In this document: one piece after another, positions 8,808 through 17,028 of the stretch | How positions within the stretch are numbered: the first letter of the stretch is position 1 | Layout of the letters: the number at the start of each line of letters is the position of its first letter | Assembly: GCF_900156405.1 (NCBI RefSeq) | Contig: NZ_FTNN01000007.1 | Coordinates: forward strand, 124,001-188,000 | Direction of reading: 5' to 3' | DNA: 64,000 bases | Source of the DNA: Shewanella morhuae | GTDB taxonomy: Bacteria > Pseudomonadota > Gammaproteobacteria > Enterobacterales > Shewanellaceae | Notes under the pieces: model-generated | The model's database searches: none | Told to the model about the DNA's origin: nothing | The model's input: the letters and a program-made list of their open reading frames with translations, nothing else | Made by a program: the position numbers and the translations under genes

Positions 8808-10568
8808 TTACGCCTCAATGCCTTGTTGACTAACAATATCCCTAGATAAGGGAATATGTGATTCGCTCACGTCCTCAACCAATTTAGCCACCTCTTCAAT
8901 CGTCGTCATGCCTTCACTTAAATATTGTAGCGCTGACTCGGCAAGCGGGGTAAAGTTCGGGCTATTTAATGCCGCTCTGGCAAATTCCTGCGGATTACTG
9001 GTACGCATGGCATCAACCATCTTATCGTCCAGCTCAAGAATCTCAAAAATACCAATACGGCCGCGATAACCACTGCCGTTGCAACTCTGGCAACCGGTGC
9101 CTATTTTAAAGTTCGCATGGGTGAAATCTTTACGACTCACACTACTTAGCCACGCCTTTTCCTGCGCGGTCGGTTGATAGTCAACCCCACAGTTATGACA
9201 TACCCGTCGCACTAAACGCTGGGCAATAATGACTCTTAGGGCGCTGGCCACTAAATAACTGGCCGCGCCCATGTCCAGTAAACGCAGCGCACTGGTGACC
9301 GCATCGTTAGTGTGCAAAGTCGATAACACAAAGTGACCGGTTAATGCGCCCCTAAGACCAATCTCAACGGTTTCTTGGTCACGCATCTCACCAACCATGA
9401 TGATGTCGGGGTCTTGGCGTAACGTGGTACGTAAAACGTTCGCAAAATCTAAACCTATCTTATGGTTAACTTGTACTTGGTTTATTCGTGGCAATTGATA
9501 TTCGATAGGATCTTCTACGGTAATAATCTTACGATCAGCGGTATTAAGCTCGCTCAGAATGCCATATAAAGTGGTGGTTTTACCGCTACCAGTCGGCCCC
9601 GTCACCAATAGCATGCCGTGAGGACGTTTAATTTGTTTACGAATACGCGCCAAAATAGCCGGTGGCATACCTGTTTCGTTCAAGGTTAATAAACCCGCCG
9701 ATTGATCCAGTAAACGCATTACTACTGATTCACCGTGATAAATCGGCATGGTCGACATCCGCACATCAATATGATGCCCTTTAATGTCCATTTGAAAGCG
9801 ACCGTCCTGCGGTAAGCGTTTTTCAGAAATATCGAGTCCGGCCATTAACTTAAGCCGCAACACTAATGCGGCAGCAATGTTAACTTCATTCAGAATCGTT
9901 TCGTGTAACTGACCATCGATACGCTGACGAATACGCAGGGCTTTATCACCGGGCTCAATATGAATATCCGAGGCACGCATTTGCACCGCATCCTCAAAAA
10001 TCGACTGTAGTAACTTAACGACTGTGGTTTCATTATCACTGTCGCCAGAGGTGAGGCTGGCTAAATCGAACATCTGATCGGCGGCGTATTCCTCTTCAAG
10101 CTTACCGGCGATCTGAGCAATTTGGTCGGTACGACGATATAAGTTATCAAAGGCTTGCAGCAATTGCTGCTCGGGCGCCACGGCTAACTTTAAACGTTTA
10201 GGGGCAATAAGGGCTTCAAGGTTATCAAGTGCCTGCAAATCAGCCGGATCGCTCATCGCCACGAGCACACTGTCGCCTCTATCTTCAATCGCTAAAGCTC
10301 GAAAACGTCGTGCCTGCACTTCAGGAATTAAGTGCACCACCTCTGCAGAAATTGGCAGTTTGCTGATATCAAGAAAGGGCACATTTAATTGCTGGGATAA
10401 AAACTGCAGTAATTGATGCTCTGTAATCGATTGTAGATCGATCAAAGTACGGCCTAACTTTTTGCCGGTATTACGCTGTTCAGCCAACGCCTGTTGCAAC
10501 TGCGTTTCAGTAATAATCGATTCTTGAACTAACAGATCGCCCAAACGCATTTTTAATCTGGGTTTCAT
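8808..10568 (-). CDS. mshE: Pilus extension ATPase MshE with c-di-GMP-binding N-terminus
   Basis: A 586-residue GspE/PilB-type hexameric ATPase. The N-terminus carries two tandem MshEN-type motifs (first RLGDLLVQ...LQQALAEQ at residues 7-31, second KLGRTLIDL...LQFLSQQ), the fold known to bind cyclic di-GMP in Vibrio cholerae MshE. The ATPase core has Walker A GPTGSGKTTT near residue 325, an Asp box and Walker B (DPDIIMVGEMRD), and a zinc-type CxxC pair of motifs (VCHNCG, GCQSCNGSGYRG). It drives pilus polymerisation at MshG. The motif is seen in the sequence; c-di-GMP control is known for the family and inferred here. Confidence 0.95.
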   Translation of the reverse strand: MKPRLKMRLGDLLVQESIITETQLQQALAEQRNTGKKLGRTLIDLQSITEHQLLQFLSQQLNVPFLDISKLPISAEVVHLIPEVQARRFRALAIEDRGDSVLVAMSDPADLQALDNLEALIAPKRLKLAVAPEQQLLQAFDNLYRRTDQIAQIAGKLEEEYAADQMFDLASLTSGDSDNETTVVKLLQSIFEDAVQMRASDIHIEPGDKALRIRQRIDGQLHETILNEVNIAAALVLRLKLMAGLDISEKRLPQDGRFQMDIKGHHIDVRMSTMPIYHGESVVMRLLDQSAGLLTLNETGMPPAILARIRKQIKRPHGMLLVTGPTGSGKTTTLYGILSELNTADRKIITVEDPIEYQLPRINQVQVNHKIGLDFANVLRTTLRQDPDIIMVGEMRDQETVEIGLRGALTGHFVLSTLHTNDAVTSALRLLDMGAASYLVASALRVIIAQRLVRRVCHNCGVDYQPTAQEKAWLSSVSRKDFTHANFKIGTGCQSCNGSGYRGRIGIFEILELDDKMVDAMRTSNPQEFARAALNSPNFTPLAESALQYLSEGMTTIEEVAKLVEDVSESHIPLSRDIVSQQGIEA

Positions 10569-11761
10569 TGGCTATCTCCTAGCTGAGTTAAACGTTGTTC
10601 AATAAAGGCACTCGCCTGCGCTGATAAGCCTCTATGGCCTAGTGCTGTGCGATAAGCTTGGCGTGCTTGGGTAAATTGTTGCTGCGAATCAAGCGCATAA
10701 GCCAATCCCATCCACCATTTAGCCTGTAGAGGTTCTTGTTGTAATAACTGCCTATAAGCTTGTTCTGCCAACGGAAACTGGCCTGATTTTTGTGCGATAT
10801 CCGACTGCGCCATCCACTTTTGTCTCGCCAGCGGGTGCGTATCAGGTATGTGCGTTAACGTCACCAGTGCCAAACTAGGCTGTTCAGAAGCTTGCTGAAC
10901 CCTTGCGAGGAGCAGCGCAAAGTCGACTTCTTGCGGATATAAGATAAGGCCTTGTTGTAGCAGATCGCTGGCTTGAGCTAATTGATTCTGTCCATAATGC
11001 AGCGCAGCCAATTGCTTACGCGCTTCATGCATGCCAGGGTCTAGCACGAGCGTTTGCTCATAATAATCAATAGCACGGTTGAGTTGACCGTCCTTCTGCG
11101 CCTCGTTCGCTAACGCAAAACGCTTATTTGCCAATTGCTGTGGCGTTAACGTCACTTCTGTTACCGCCATTTTCCCCTGTGTTTTGGGAGCAGCATTAGC
11201 AGCTACGGCAGATATGCTATCTGGCTGATTACGACTATCTTTGGCAGGTATGTCGTCAACAAATTCAAGGCTCATGTCTGATTCTGACTCTTGTTCATGC
11301 TCAGGCTCTAAATCAGTCTCAGGTTCTAAATCAGTCACGGGCACAGCAAGTTGTTTAGCTGTTAATTCAGCGACTATAACTGGAGTCGTGATTTGAACAT
11401 TAGAGCCAATTTTAGCACGGTCAGCTGTCGTTACCTTGACCGGTGTCGCCACAGTATCAAGGCTTGCCGAGGTGGCGTTCCAAGCTACGCTGTCGACTGG
11501 CACAGAAGCAGTTGGAATCGATATTAATGGATTGTGTTCATTTGTAAGAGTCGGCGACGCTTCAGCTGATGTTGCCATAAAGGTTTGCCAGCCATAAACA
11601 ACACCACCGCCTAGCAGCAGTGAAAAAACGCAGAACAATAATCCGTTAAAATAGGAGTTAGAACGGGCTAAATACTGTACCTGTGGTTGGGTAACATTAC
11701 TAAGTTCATGCCCTTGTTGGCGCTTATCAAGATCCTGCAGCATCTTGTTGATTACGCTCAT
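10565..11761 (-). CDS. mshN: MSHA biogenesis protein MshN (TPR)
   Basis: A 398-residue bitopic protein with a short cytoplasmic N-terminus, one membrane helix (about residues 37-60), a Pro/Thr/Glu-rich linker and tetratricopeptide repeats in the C-terminal half (about 210-395) for protein contacts. The linker contains a short acidic direct repeat (TDLEPE twice, near residue 140) encoded by near-identical DNA. It overlaps mshE and mshM by 4 nt each. It probably acts as a periplasmic scaffold between the inner-membrane complex and the secretin. Confidence 0.88.
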   Translation of the reverse strand: MSVINKMLQDLDKRQQGHELSNVTQPQVQYLARSNSYFNGLLFCVFSLLLGGGVVYGWQTFMATSAEASPTLTNEHNPLISIPTASVPVDSVAWNATSASLDTVATPVKVTTADRAKIGSNVQITTPVIVAELTAKQLAVPVTDLEPETDLEPEHEQESESDMSLEFVDDIPAKDSRNQPDSISAVAANAAPKTQGKMAVTEVTLTPQQLANKRFALANEAQKDGQLNRAIDYYEQTLVLDPGMHEARKQLAALHYGQNQLAQASDLLQQGLILYPQEVDFALLLARVQQASEQPSLALVTLTHIPDTHPLARQKWMAQSDIAQKSGQFPLAEQAYRQLLQQEPLQAKWWMGLAYALDSQQQFTQARQAYRTALGHRGLSAQASAFIEQRLTQLGDSQ

Positions 11762-12666
11762 ACAACATCCTTAAAAAAATGCTGTAATCCAAGGCCAAAC
11801 ACTAGGGTCATTAGCGCTAAAAACGGTAACCACTTCCACGACCATAATCTGCGGCTACTGGCATCTTCGGTATCTTGAATTGCTGCGTTAATATGGGAGT
11901 TTTGCACACAAGCAGCACCTTCACCAAAACTTAACAACAAAGCTTTGTGGGCAAGAATATTGATCAATCGGGGGATCCCTCTGGACGCATGGGCAATTTG
12001 GCGTGTTTCTCTTGATGTAAATAAAGCTTCGCCAGCGCGCCCAGCTATAGCTAGTCGGTGGCGAATATAAGCATCGGTTTCGTCTAGTGTTAATGGACGC
12101 AGATTATAACTAAAAGTAATACGCTGCCTTAATTGTCTAAATTCTTGGCGTTTAAGCCGCTCATCAAGCTCTGGCTGTGCAAATAACACGACTTGCAATA
12201 ATTTACGCGTCTCGGTTTCAAGATTCGTGAATAAACGCAGCGCCTCTAGGCTATCATCCGGTAATGCCTGTGCCTCATCGAGCACTAATACAATGGCGTG
12301 CCCGTGGGCACTTAAGGCTAAAAGCTGTTGTTGAATAAGCCCTGTGAGCTGTTGTTGATCGATATTACTGGCATATTTAAGGCCCAGCTCACTCGCCACT
12401 GCCCAGCGTAACTCTGCTGGGGTAAGGTAAGGATTCGGCAAATAAGCGCAATGGAACTTACTCGGTAATTCATTGATGAGTTTACGACAAATCAATGTTT
12501 TACCCGTTCCCACTTCCCCAGTAACCTTAATAAAACCTTCACCCGTTTGTAGGGCGGTTTGCAATACTTGCAAAGCTTCTACGTGCGGCGATAGTCCGAA
12601 AAAAAATCCGGTATTGGGTGTCAGTGAAAATGGTGCTTGGCTAAGGCCAAAATGCTTCTGATACAT
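11758..12666 (-). CDS. mshM: MSHA biogenesis AAA ATPase MshM (ExeA-like)
   Basis: A 302-residue ExeA/GspA-family ATPase with Walker A GEVGTGKT near residue 50, Walker B VLVLDEAQAL near residue 127 and a C-terminal membrane helix (about 277-295). ExeA-type proteins help insert the secretin through peptidoglycan. It lacks the periplasmic peptidoglycan-binding domain of full-length ExeA, which is usual for MshM. It lies between mshL (secretin) and mshN with 6- and 4-nt junctions. Confidence 0.9.
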   Translation of the reverse strand: MYQKHFGLSQAPFSLTPNTGFFFGLSPHVEALQVLQTALQTGEGFIKVTGEVGTGKTLICRKLINELPSKFHCAYLPNPYLTPAELRWAVASELGLKYASNIDQQQLTGLIQQQLLALSAHGHAIVLVLDEAQALPDDSLEALRLFTNLETETRKLLQVVLFAQPELDERLKRQEFRQLRQRITFSYNLRPLTLDETDAYIRHRLAIAGRAGEALFTSRETRQIAHASRGIPRLINILAHKALLLSFGEGAACVQNSHINAAIQDTEDASSRRLWSWKWLPFLALMTLVFGLGLQHFFKDVV

Positions 12667-12672
12667 AGAAGC

Positions 12673-14352
12673 TTAATTTGTTTCCGGATACCAACGATCT
12701 AATAAGGTCTTAGAACGTTGTAACTCGGTTTTCCACGTATCAACACCTACAACCGTAGGTTTAAGCAAAATGATTAATTCGGTTTTCTTCTTTTGTTTAC
12801 TGCGATTTTTAAACAGCTCACCTAACAAAGGAATATCGCCCAGCAAAGGCACTTGCGATACCACTTCAATATTTTCACTCTTCATCAGGCCGCCAATCAC
12901 TACTACATCACCTGAAGCTGCACGAATAACGGTATCCGATTCACGAATTTCACTCTGAGCCAGAGGCAACTCTAAAGAGGCATCACTGATCCTAATATTT
13001 TTAGTTTGTTCTTTCACATCAATCACCGACGGATGCACATGTAACAGCACGTTACCATCACGATCAATTTGCGGAGTAACATCTAAAGCAATACCAGAGA
13101 AAAATGGCGTAAGTTCTACCTGCGGCGTTGTCACGGGTGTTGTACTCGCCACTGTGGTCGATGAAACGTCAGTCACAAAATATTCATCAGTCCCCACTTT
13201 AATCACCGCTTTTTGGTTATTCGATGCCGTGACCCTTGGGCTAGACAGCACATCGACATCGCCTTGGGTATCTAAGAAATTGATCATAGTCGTAAAATCA
13301 GAGCCTTTGATGCTAAGCGAGGTAACGCCACCTATTGCAGAGGTAATTTTATCGCTTAGACCTGGGCCCGCTGAGGTGCCAAAATTCACGTTAGTATTAC
13401 CAACATGCCCCAGCACGTTGTCCCACTGAATGCCTTGCTGGTAGCCATCGGATAAGGTCACTTCGAGGATTTTAGCTTCAAGGATCACTTGGCGCTGTAA
13501 ATGGCTTTCTGCTGTATTTAAGAAAGTACGCACTTGGCGTAATTCACTCGGAAAAGCACGAATGGTGACTAAACCCGCCTGCGGCGTGACAACCACCTGA
13601 CGCCCGCCTCCGGTTTCACCAATAATAGAGGTTAGCGTTTCTTTTAACTCGCCCCAAAAATCAGTCTTGGTACGCGAACGAATAAAGGTGCCGTTAGAGC
13701 TGTCACTACTGCCGTTGTTACTGGAGTTGTTACCGTTATTACTATTCGAATTATTGTTCGAATTGCTATTATTTGAATTATCGCTGTTTGAGTTATTACT
13801 GTTTGAATTATTGTTATCCGACAGGCGGCCCGAACTCACCGAGGTGAGCGACAAACCGTCACGCTCCATATAGAGATAGTTCAGCGGAAAAGTTTCTGTG
13901 CGCATTCCAGCAGGAAATACGCGTAAAATGCGACCTTCTCGGCTCACTTCGTAGCCATAAATATCTTCAACCACTTGAATCGCTTCAGTTAACGTTACGC
14001 CTTTTAAAGAGAGCGAAATCGTACCTTGTACATCGGGATGCACTGCGACGCTCAGGGGCGTACCTTGGACTAAGCTTGGAAAAAAGACCTTTGCATCCAC
14101 ATCTCGGGCTGACACATCGAAACGGCGCTCTGCTTCTAGGGCTGGGGTTAAACCAGACAATAAGGCTCCGGTATTCAACTCTCGCTGCACCGCATCTGGC
14201 ATAGTCGCTGGCGGTGGCGTTGTTAATGCCGTGGCTGTCGCCATTGAAGTGGCTAGTTCATTTTTACTCGCCTCGGGTTGCGGCCTATTTGTGGTCTGAC
14301 ACGCCACAAGGCAAAGTGAGAGTAGAGGTGTGAAGTATTTAATCGCTTTCAT
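12673..14352 (-). CDS. mshL: Outer-membrane secretin MshL
   Basis: A 559-residue PilQ/GspD-family secretin. The N-terminus has a lipoprotein-like signal (SLCLVAC, Cys about residue 18), then a STN/N-domain region (about 75-165). A low-complexity Asn/Ser-rich insert spans about residues 178-222, followed by a C-terminal secretin beta-barrel domain with the conserved VPLLGDIPLLGELF segment near 500. It forms the multimeric pore through which the MSHA pilus exits. It starts 14 nt after mshK. The Asn/Ser tract is encoded by imperfect AAT/AGC-type repeats and may vary in length between strains. Confidence 0.95.
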   Translation of the reverse strand: MKAIKYFTPLLSLCLVACQTTNRPQPEASKNELATSMATATALTTPPPATMPDAVQRELNTGALLSGLTPALEAERRFDVSARDVDAKVFFPSLVQGTPLSVAVHPDVQGTISLSLKGVTLTEAIQVVEDIYGYEVSREGRILRVFPAGMRTETFPLNYLYMERDGLSLTSVSSGRLSDNNNSNSNNSNSDNSNNSNSNNNSNSNNGNNSSNNGSSDSSNGTFIRSRTKTDFWGELKETLTSIIGETGGGRQVVVTPQAGLVTIRAFPSELRQVRTFLNTAESHLQRQVILEAKILEVTLSDGYQQGIQWDNVLGHVGNTNVNFGTSAGPGLSDKITSAIGGVTSLSIKGSDFTTMINFLDTQGDVDVLSSPRVTASNNQKAVIKVGTDEYFVTDVSSTTVASTTPVTTPQVELTPFFSGIALDVTPQIDRDGNVLLHVHPSVIDVKEQTKNIRISDASLELPLAQSEIRESDTVIRAASGDVVVIGGLMKSENIEVVSQVPLLGDIPLLGELFKNRSKQKKKTELIILLKPTVVGVDTWKTELQRSKTLLDRWYPETN

Positions 14353-14366
14353 CTGAGGTGTATTCC

Positions 14367-14687
14367 CTATCTCTCTATTATTGCTTGAAACAATGTCAGT
14401 TTACGTCCATCGGACAGTGACACATAAGCGGGGGTGATGTTGACGATTTTTAGCCCCTGAATACTGTCACCCACAGACAATATCTGGTTATTTATCACAG
14501 CGTAAGCTGTGTTGCCTGAACTGACAATGCTATTGAGGACGATTGCCTGATCCTGTGTTTGACTCGTAGTCGTAACCGCAGTGAAGCCTTTTCCGGGCAA
14601 AGTAGGATCTCGCAGCGACTCAGCCAAAACAGCTGTAGAGTTCAAGCAAAGTAACATGCTAATAATATAAGACTTATTTAGACACAC
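14367..14687 (-). CDS. mshK: MSHA biogenesis protein MshK (PilP-like)
   Basis: A 106-residue exported protein with a signal peptide (cut near VLA/ES) and a small C-terminal beta domain (SIVSSGNTAYAVI..., residues 50-100) like PilP/GspC homology regions that dock to secretin N-domains. It overlaps mshJ by 14 nt using a GTG start; an ATG at 14657 is an alternative but would lose the positively charged signal-peptide start. It probably links the MshI2/MshJ inner-membrane complex to MshL. Confidence 0.85.
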   Translation of the reverse strand: MCLNKSYIISMLLCLNSTAVLAESLRDPTLPGKGFTAVTTTSQTQDQAIVLNSIVSSGNTAYAVINNQILSVGDSIQGLKIVNITPAYVSLSDGRKLTLFQAIIER

Positions 14688-15324
14688 TGATAAAGTCCTT
14701 ATTAATACTTAGGGTATATAGTTCGATCTCAATAGCCGCCAGCGGGTATTGCGTGACGTTATAATCAAGGCGCTTCCAATACAGCTTATCTGGCATAGCC
14801 TCAACCGCTTCAACAAAACGCAGCACAGAGAAATAATCGCCTTCTAAACTCAAGCGAATTCCATGGCTATAGAGGTTAAGTTTTTTATCTTCACCTACCA
14901 CTAATAAGGGGACGGGCGCTATCGACATAAACTTAATTAATTTAATCCCTTGCACTTGTCCAAGTAAGTTACTCAGTAGCTCAGGCATATAATCTGCCGG
15001 TACCATAGCCACCATTTGTTCATTGAGTTGGCTATCTAAATCTTGGTTTTGTTGTTCAACAAAAGCTAAGCGCTGTTGGTAATCTAAATTAGGATCTAAG
15101 GCTATGCGCTGCTGATATAAGTCAATTTGTTGAGTAGAAATGGCATTATCTTGCTGTAAGGTTTTAAGCTGCTGCGAAATCGATGCATGGGTTTTCCAAA
15201 TCGATTCGAGCGGCAGGTAACTCAGCATGCCCAGCACGGCTAACACCGCAGTCGCGATCAATACTCGCTCTCGGCGACTTAACGCATCAAACTGTTGACC
15301 TAATTGCGCTAACTTGCGCTTCAT
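14674..15324 (-). CDS. mshJ: MSHA biogenesis protein MshJ (PilO-like)
   Basis: A 216-residue bitopic protein with a cytoplasmic tail, one membrane helix (about residues 22-40), a coiled-coil-rich stretch (residues 50-100, many Gln/Leu) and a periplasmic ferredoxin-like domain, the PilO/GspM plan. It overlaps mshI2 by 4 nt (ATGA). Within the type IV pilus alignment complex it should pair with the PilN-like MshI2. Confidence 0.88.
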   Translation of the reverse strand: MKRKLAQLGQQFDALSRRERVLIATAVLAVLGMLSYLPLESIWKTHASISQQLKTLQQDNAISTQQIDLYQQRIALDPNLDYQQRLAFVEQQNQDLDSQLNEQMVAMVPADYMPELLSNLLGQVQGIKLIKFMSIAPVPLLVVGEDKKLNLYSHGIRLSLEGDYFSVLRFVEAVEAMPDKLYWKRLDYNVTQYPLAAIEIELYTLSINKDFISVSK

Positions 15325-15920
15325 TGTGTGGCCTCCTTGCTATTACTTTTCAAGGTAAAAGCCAAAGGTTTATCCTCACCACGATCCATACTCATCGACG
15401 AGAAAGCCTGCCCTTTTAAGGTATGTGTTGTCTTAAGCTTATCTACCCACAGCGGAATACTCTGTGGATGTTCAGCAAAACCTTCAAACATAAAGTCCTG
15501 TTCATTGATTACGATATGACTTAGCCATACGCTGCCATCCGCTACAACGGCAAGATCGTTAAGTACTGGAGCAAAACCGCGACTCGTCAAGGAAGCCCTT
15601 AAGCTTAATTCTTGCATAAGCAGCTGCTTTAATTCTAATTGCTGGGTCACTAAATCTACTCTTTCAACCAGCGCAGGATCGGCTTTGCGTGCAGCGAGTT
15701 CAGCCTCTAATGTTTGTTTTTGAGTATCAAGCTGCTGCTTTTTCTGCGTTACCAATTGCAATTCTTGTCGTAAAGAGCTCACTTGCCAGTAGCTATAACT
15801 CATACAAACGACCAAAAGGAGTAAAACACTTAAGGCATAAGTCCCTAAGCGAGCAAAAGTCAGCTTTTGTTTTGGCGGTAATAACGAGGGAGTATAGAGG
15901 TTAACTCGGTATTTAATCAC
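15321..15920 (-). CDS. mshI2: PilN-like MSHA biogenesis protein MshI2
   Basis: A PilN-type protein with a short cytoplasmic segment carrying the conserved INLYSP-like motif (here VNLYTPSLLP), a membrane helix (about residues 28-46), a coiled coil (residues 50-90) and a periplasmic domain. I chose a GTG start at 15920 because it forms a GTGA overlap with the mshI stop and has GAGG 6 nt upstream; a longer frame from 15938 is possible. Its short N-terminal motif is expected to bind the actin-like MshI in the cytoplasm. Confidence 0.85.
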   Translation of the reverse strand: MIKYRVNLYTPSLLPPKQKLTFARLGTYALSVLLLLVVCMSYSYWQVSSLRQELQLVTQKKQQLDTQKQTLEAELAARKADPALVERVDLVTQQLELKQLLMQELSLRASLTSRGFAPVLNDLAVVADGSVWLSHIVINEQDFMFEGFAEHPQSIPLWVDKLKTTHTLKGQAFSSMSMDRGEDKPLAFTLKSNSKEATQ

Positions 15921-16792
15921 TCTGCACCTCTTGAACATTCGGCAAATGCGAGCTGCGCCATGCGAGCGCCAACACAGCTCTTATCGATCACATTTACGCT
16001 TTGATTAAAGTTTTCCGAAATCAATGTAGCCAATACATCCACTGCGCCGTCAGTCAGTAATTCGATAGAAGAAACGGGATCTTGCCTTAACTGACTCTCA
16101 AAATAATCCATCGAACGCTGGATTTCTAAGCTGAGATTATCTGCCATACCATAAGCAAGTTCTTCTGCTAGAGCCTTATCTAAATGAGTGAATCCTCGCA
16201 CTCGGCGCTGCATATAAAGTTGGCCTTGCTTAACCACAGTTAATAACAACTCCTGACCGGGATTATGGCTCACGACTAGCCGAGCTTGATTATCATCAAA
16301 GAGATTTGTCGTTGCTAATTCTTCGATACTGATCCCAATAAGTTGTAGATTTTGTTCGTGAATAGCTTGAACCATACTGATAAGCTTGGTTTTATCCACC
16401 ACGACTACGTTAATTTTATTACTGACTAAGGGGGGCTCAAAATAATCCAAATGAATTTGCGGAACAGGTAACGTTACCATGTCTTTAACTGACCACAGTA
16501 AAGCCTGGGGCAACTCAGCCACATCGACATTGGGTTTATCGGTCAACAGTAATTGATACAGACCTGAAGCTAAAATCAGTTGTAACTGTGCATTGGGAAA
16601 AGATTTAGCCACGGCACTAAATCCTGCAGACCAGTTCTCACTTTTAAGCTCAAAGGATTGCCATTGCTCGATCTTAGTATCTTGTGCGGGCGCATATACC
16701 CATAATTTATCGGTGCAGACATAGACCCCAATATTGATCGGAAACATTTTTTGCTGCCAAAAGGCGAATCGATCAATGAAACTCTTTTCCAT
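15917..16792 (-). CDS. mshI: PilM-like MSHA biogenesis protein MshI
   Basis: A 291-residue cytoplasmic protein of the PilM/GspL actin-like type, with no signal peptide or membrane helix. It is followed directly by PilN- and PilO-like genes, the usual PilMNO order. PilM-type proteins bind the N-terminal tail of PilN and relay signals from the ATPase to the periplasmic complex. It is the first gene of the tightly packed biogenesis run (mshI to mshF), with 236 bp of AT-rich sequence upstream that probably contains the operon promoter. Confidence 0.88.
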   Translation of the reverse strand: MEKSFIDRFAFWQQKMFPINIGVYVCTDKLWVYAPAQDTKIEQWQSFELKSENWSAGFSAVAKSFPNAQLQLILASGLYQLLLTDKPNVDVAELPQALLWSVKDMVTLPVPQIHLDYFEPPLVSNKINVVVVDKTKLISMVQAIHEQNLQLIGISIEELATTNLFDDNQARLVVSHNPGQELLLTVVKQGQLYMQRRVRGFTHLDKALAEELAYGMADNLSLEIQRSMDYFESQLRQDPVSSIELLTDGAVDVLATLISENFNQSVNVIDKSCVGARMAQLAFAECSRGAE

Positions 16793-17028
16793 AAAATGCC
16801 TATAACAAACTGAATTTGAAGGTTTAACTTTGCCCTCTACTTAAACATCCTGTTATCTTGTATCCAATGTTTTATAGCCCTGTATTAATTATTCTATTAA
16901 TACTTCCAGCTGTGTCATTTCTATACTGATTAGTCTAGCCGCTTATTAGCATATATTATAGATAAACACGTGAATTATATGTACTATTTCTATTCGTTCG
17001 TAGCAACTAGCCCGCATAATTCGATATT

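Noticed and set aside
13680..13820. Repeat cluster in mshL as a CRISPR or minisatellite array
   Set aside because: The units are short codon-level repeats inside an intact reading frame, with no spacer-repeat alternation.
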